Assembly: GCA_900770525.1 (NCBI GenBank)
Contig: CAAHDT010000030.1
Span: 1 to 17,034, forward strand
From: Candidatus Gastranaerophilales bacterium
GTDB taxonomy: Bacteria; Cyanobacteriota; Vampirovibrionia; Gastranaerophilales; Gastranaerophilaceae
Length of the DNA stretch: 17,034 bases
Reading direction: 5' to 3'
Below are positions 15,740-17,034 of this stretch, piece by piece; the first letter of the stretch is position 1, and each line of letters begins with the position of its first letter. Below the pieces are notes generated by a model. That model had not been told where the DNA came from and did no database searches. It was given only the letters and a program-made list of their open reading frames with translations. The position numbers and the translations under genes were made by a program.

Positions 15740-16078
15740 TTAACCGCCGATTAAGTTCAAGCCGCAAGACTGTTTAACGTTATTTTTAACAAGAGTACTG
15801 CAAGACGTAATTTCTTCAGTCAACGCGGTAATTTGGTCTTCAATTGCGGATTTTCGGGTCGACAGTTGCTCATCCATATCCTGTAGCTGCATATAATACG
15901 TATCTTTTTCGATATCAGCATCTTCTCCGTATTCACCTGCGTTATATGCTCGTTGCAATTGTGTCTGTTGCTTTTGACACCAGTTAACCTGATTTAAGAT
16001 TAGCATTTGTTCAAATTGTAATTGGCTCTTTTGTAATGTAAATAAGTTTTTTTGCGCATCTATTGCTAGGAATGTCAT
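15740..16078 (-). CDS. Small coiled-coil protein, unknown function
   Basis: A 112-residue protein that I cannot assign to a named family. It is rich in Gln, Leu and Glu and is predicted to be almost wholly helical. A first helix (~8-46, KNLFTLQKSQLQFEQMLILN) is followed by an acidic turn (AGEYGEDADIEKD) and a second helix (~60-100, with heptad-like spacing), so a helical hairpin is likely. It has no signal peptide or membrane segment. Cysteines are at 34, 93 and 105, and it ends Gly-Gly. A strong AAGGAG lies 7-8 nt before the ATG, suggesting good expression. A T-run or clear hairpin after its stop is not seen. Confidence 0.75.
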   Translation of the reverse strand: MTFLAIDAQKNLFTLQKSQLQFEQMLILNQVNWCQKQQTQLQRAYNAGEYGEDADIEKDTYYMQLQDMDEQLSTRKSAIEDQITALTEEITSCSTLVKNNVKQSCGLNLIGG

Positions 16079-16095
16079 AATCTCTCTCCTTATAT

Positions 16096-16101
16096 ATTAT
16101 A
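16096..16101 (-). promoter_or_regulatory. Possible -10 box of the small coiled-coil gene
   Basis: A perfect TATAAT on the minus strand lies just upstream of the AAGGAG of the gene starting at 16078. No convincing -35 box is found at 16-18 nt, and the implied leader is very short. Confidence 0.3.
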
Positions 16102-16236
16102 CTCTTCTTGAATATATAAAAAATTTCCCAACCCCCCAATTTCACAAAGCTATTATTTTGTTACAAAAGTTAATATGTTTTTATTATTTATCGAATAGCT
16201 TAACTAGCTATGCAGAAGTGCACAATTAAATTACTT
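16102..16236. other. Gene-free AT-rich spacer
   Basis: No coding frame with an RBS is visible here. It holds a run of C (accccccaa near 16131) and a small dyad, ATAGCT (16195-16200)/AGCTAT (16206-16211). On the minus strand the dyad is followed by AT-rich sequence and could weakly terminate the gene ending at 16237. Confidence 0.5.
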
Positions 16237-16452
16237 TTATCCGTTCTGTTTTTTTACGATTTTAATTTCGTAGCCGAGAAGGTCGGCTATTGTTTCCATT
16301 TCATCGTAGTTTAGTGAACTTAAAAATATTTTATTTTGAAGGCTGCGCTGAGTATATTGTTTGCCTGTTTTTTCAGTAAGCATATCTGCCAACTTTTGTA
16401 CGGTTAACGCTTCTTTCATTATTAATATTTTAAGTTCATTCTTAGATGTCAT
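16237..16452 (-). CDS. Small HTH (XRE-like) DNA-binding protein
   Basis: A 71-residue protein resembling compact XRE-like helix-turn-helix proteins. It opens TSKNELKILIMKEALTVQKL and continues ADMLTEKTGKQYTQRSLQNK, giving two helices and a recognition-helix-like segment (TQRSLQNKI, 34-42). ETIADLLGYEIKIVKK (53-68) follows, the usual closing helix and strand. Its RBS (GAGG) lies inside an arm of the 10-bp inverted repeat at 16459-16510, so binding there by the protein would fit autoregulation. It diverges from the mosaic frame at 16588. Target unknown. Confidence 0.75.
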   Translation of the reverse strand: MTSKNELKILIMKEALTVQKLADMLTEKTGKQYTQRSLQNKIFLSSLNYDEMETIADLLGYEIKIVKKQNG

Positions 16453-16458
16453 TAGTTC

Positions 16459-16510
16459 CTCATATTTGAAACAATTATACGTTTTTTAAGTAAATGTTGA
16501 CAAATATGAG
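16459..16510. promoter_or_regulatory. 10-bp inverted repeat across the divergent promoter
   Basis: CTCATATTTG (16459-16468) and CAAATATGAG (16501-16510) are perfect inverted copies with centres 42 bp apart, about four helical turns. One arm covers the HTH gene's RBS; the other abuts the shared -35 box. The geometry would suit a dimeric or looping regulator. This is a candidate operator only. Confidence 0.45.
16474..16503 (-). promoter_or_regulatory. Promoter of the small HTH gene
   Basis: On the minus strand TTGTCA (16498-16503) and a perfect TATAAT (16474-16479) are separated by 18 nt. Its -35 box overlaps the plus-strand TTGACA. Confidence 0.6.
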
Positions 16511-16528
16511 ATAATCTTCTAATATTAT
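16497..16528 (+). promoter_or_regulatory. Promoter of the right mosaic frame
   Basis: A perfect -35 TTGACA lies at 16497-16502. The -10 box is either TAATAT (16520-16525, 17-nt spacer) or TATTAT (16523-16528, 20-nt spacer). The leader to the ATG at 16588 would be about 55 nt. Confidence 0.5.
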
Positions 16529-16530
16529 AC

Positions 16531-16561
16531 TTATATTTAAGATAATTATTTTATATTTAAG
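16531..16561 (+). repeat. Two direct repeats spaced 20 bp in the leader
   Basis: TTATATTTAAG occurs at 16531-16541 and 16551-16561, exactly 20 bp apart (about two helical turns), just downstream of the -10 box. It is possibly a regulator-binding pair or simple AT-rich duplication. Confidence 0.5.
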
Positions 16562-16587
16562 TTTAAGTGTTAAGAAAGCAGGTATAA

Positions 16588-17034
16588 ATGGGAATAAGGA
16601 ATTTAGGTGCTGTTAAGCAATTGCAAGAACCAAATAATGTAACTTGTCATGCTGAATCGAAATTTTCGGAAGGGTTGGGTTCGTCAATTTCAGCATCTAG
16701 TCATAGTCAAGCAGAAATGAGTAACAGTCAAGAACCCCTCTACTTACAGGAGAGGGGCAGGGGTGAGGTGTCGACATTCAATTCTGCCACCGTTAAACAA
16801 TTGCAAGAGCCCAATAACGTAACTTATCCAGTGGCAAGTATTGCCGGTGCGCAAGTGTGCGCACCCTACAGTGACCACTGTAAAATCTCATCAGTGGCAA
16901 GATTCCGAAACAAGTTCGGAATGATTAGCCCGAGCAGAGCGGATTTACGTACGGACGGAAGTCCGGATAGCGAGAAGATTGAACATTCTGTGCGTAAGCA
17001 CAAATGTGAAACTCTTCGAGCGTGGAGTAAATCC
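16588..17034 (+). CDS. Mosaic palindromic-repeat protein, 3' end outside window
   Basis: An open frame of 149 codons without a stop runs off the right edge. It starts at an ATG preceded by a weak GCAGG and by a plausible promoter. The product begins MGIRNLGAVKQLQEPNNVT. The module VKQLQEPNNVT recurs at residues 9-19 and 69-79, exactly 60 residues apart. Between the copies lie CHAE...SISASSH, PLYLQERGRGE and STFNSAT; after them come SVARFRNKFGMI and SPSRADLRTDGSPDS. Most of these peptides are encoded by DNA palindromes. It is rich in Ser and Asn, with no signal peptide or known domain. It shares its N-terminus (MGI) and several modules with the left-edge frame. It may be a genuine repeat-built protein or an expanding repeat array that stays open. 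Base composition is visibly less AT-rich than in the neighbouring genes. Confidence 0.55.
   Translation, partial: MGIRNLGAVKQLQEPNNVTCHAESKFSEGLGSSISASSHSQAEMSNSQEPLYLQERGRGEVSTFNSATVKQLQEPNNVTYPVASIAGAQVCAPYSDHCKISSVARFRNKFGMISPSRADLRTDGSPDSEKIEHSVRKHKCETLRAWSKS
16613..16657 (+). repeat. KQLQE module copy joined to CHAE palindrome
   Basis: This is the direct-strand counterpart of the inverted copy at 202-246. A further KQLQE copy at 16793-16826 starts 180 bp downstream, a multiple of three, so the frame is kept. Confidence 0.75.
16735..16757. repeat. Palindrome CCCCTC/GAGGGG inside mosaic frame
   Basis: CCCCTC (16735-16740) pairs with GAGGGG (16752-16757). With the following cagGGGTGAGG it encodes PLYLQERGRGE. 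The left edge has a diverged counterpart near 263-350 containing TCCCG (335-339)/CGGGA (341-345) and an extra segment. Confidence 0.65.
16829..16922. repeat. Cluster of four palindromes with a duplicated CAGTGGCAAG
   Basis: GGCAA (16833-16837)/TTGCC (16841-16845), GGTGCGCA (16846-16853)/TGCGCACC (16858-16865), TACAGTG (16867-16873)/CACTGTA (16876-16882) and ATTCCGAA (16902-16909)/TTCGGAAT (16915-16922) follow one another. CAGTGGCAAG occurs at 16829-16838 and 16892-16901, 63 bp apart (in frame), introducing the first and last palindromes. Confidence 0.8.
16953..17034 (+). repeat. Edge repeat copy 2 (direct repeat of 1-93)
   Basis: Matches copy 1 in order and orientation. It contains CGGAC (16952-16956)/GTCCG (16961-16965) and TGTGC (16989-16993)/GCACA (16998-17002). 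It is read here in the sense frame as ...DGSPDSEKIEHSVRKHKCET..., without stops. Confidence 0.8.

Noticed and set aside
1..17034. Composite transposon bounded by terminal direct repeats
   Set aside because: No transposase, integrase or target-site duplication is visible, and the genes between are ordinary chromosomal operons. The end repeats belong to a dispersed palindromic family.
16588..17034. CRISPR array
   Set aside because: The repeats are of unlike sequence and length, with no regular unit of repeat plus unique spacer, and no cas gene is present.

Overview
The window is an AT-rich stretch of chromosome from a double-membraned (Gram-negative type) bacterium. The outer-membrane efflux channel, the periplasmic adaptor and the signal peptides show the envelope type. 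Low GC, a compact layout, pentapeptide repeats, HD-GYP and NarL-type regulators, and an unassigned small coiled-coil gene would suit a gut Cyanobacteria/Melainabacteria (Gastranaerophilales) genome. That lineage is an inference from style; no rRNA or clade marker is present.

Layout. (1) Left edge, 1-447: a minus-strand open frame built from short palindromic repeat modules runs off the window. It diverges from a small XRE-type regulator (583-894). (2) 980-7271: a drug-efflux locus. A TolC/NodT-like outer-membrane channel (minus) diverges from marR-emrA-emrB-emrB (plus). A dyad covering the channel gene's promoter is a likely MarR operator. (3) 7287-8839: a minus-strand pair encoding a dolichyl-phosphate-mannose-synthase-like GT2 glycosyltransferase and an exported M48-like protein that lacks two of its three zinc ligands. 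(4) 8939-15707: a long plus-strand run, probably one transcription unit from a good sigma-70 promoter at 8872-8900. It encodes a GAF/HD-GYP protein, an exported TPR protein, two LuxR/NarL-type response regulators with no kinase nearby, a pentapeptide-repeat protein, a CooC-like ATPase and FolD. (5) 15740-16452: a small coiled-coil protein and a small HTH protein, both minus. (6) Right edge, 16588-17034: a second mosaic open frame, on the plus strand, runs off the window. It diverges from the small HTH gene across a compact region in which two promoters appear to share one -35 box.

The most unusual content is at the two edges. Both mosaic frames face outward, start Met-Gly-Ile, share peptide modules (S-T-F-N-S-x-T-x-K-Q-L-Q-E-x-N-N and C-H-A-E...S-A-S-S-H), and are made largely of DNA palindromes that stay open in frame. 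Each lies next to a divergent small HTH gene. They also share an 82-93 bp direct repeat (1-93 and 16953-17034) in which one hairpin has a different sequence in each copy yet keeps its stem. The repeat is read antisense in the left frame and sense in the right one. Because both window ends fall inside this repeat, the window may be a contig broken at a dispersed repeat family.

How the genes may work together: region 2 is a self-contained regulated export pump. Region 4 joins signal reception (GAF, c-di-GMP-type HD-GYP, response regulators) with an exported TPR scaffold and ends with two coupled metabolic genes (CooC-like, FolD).
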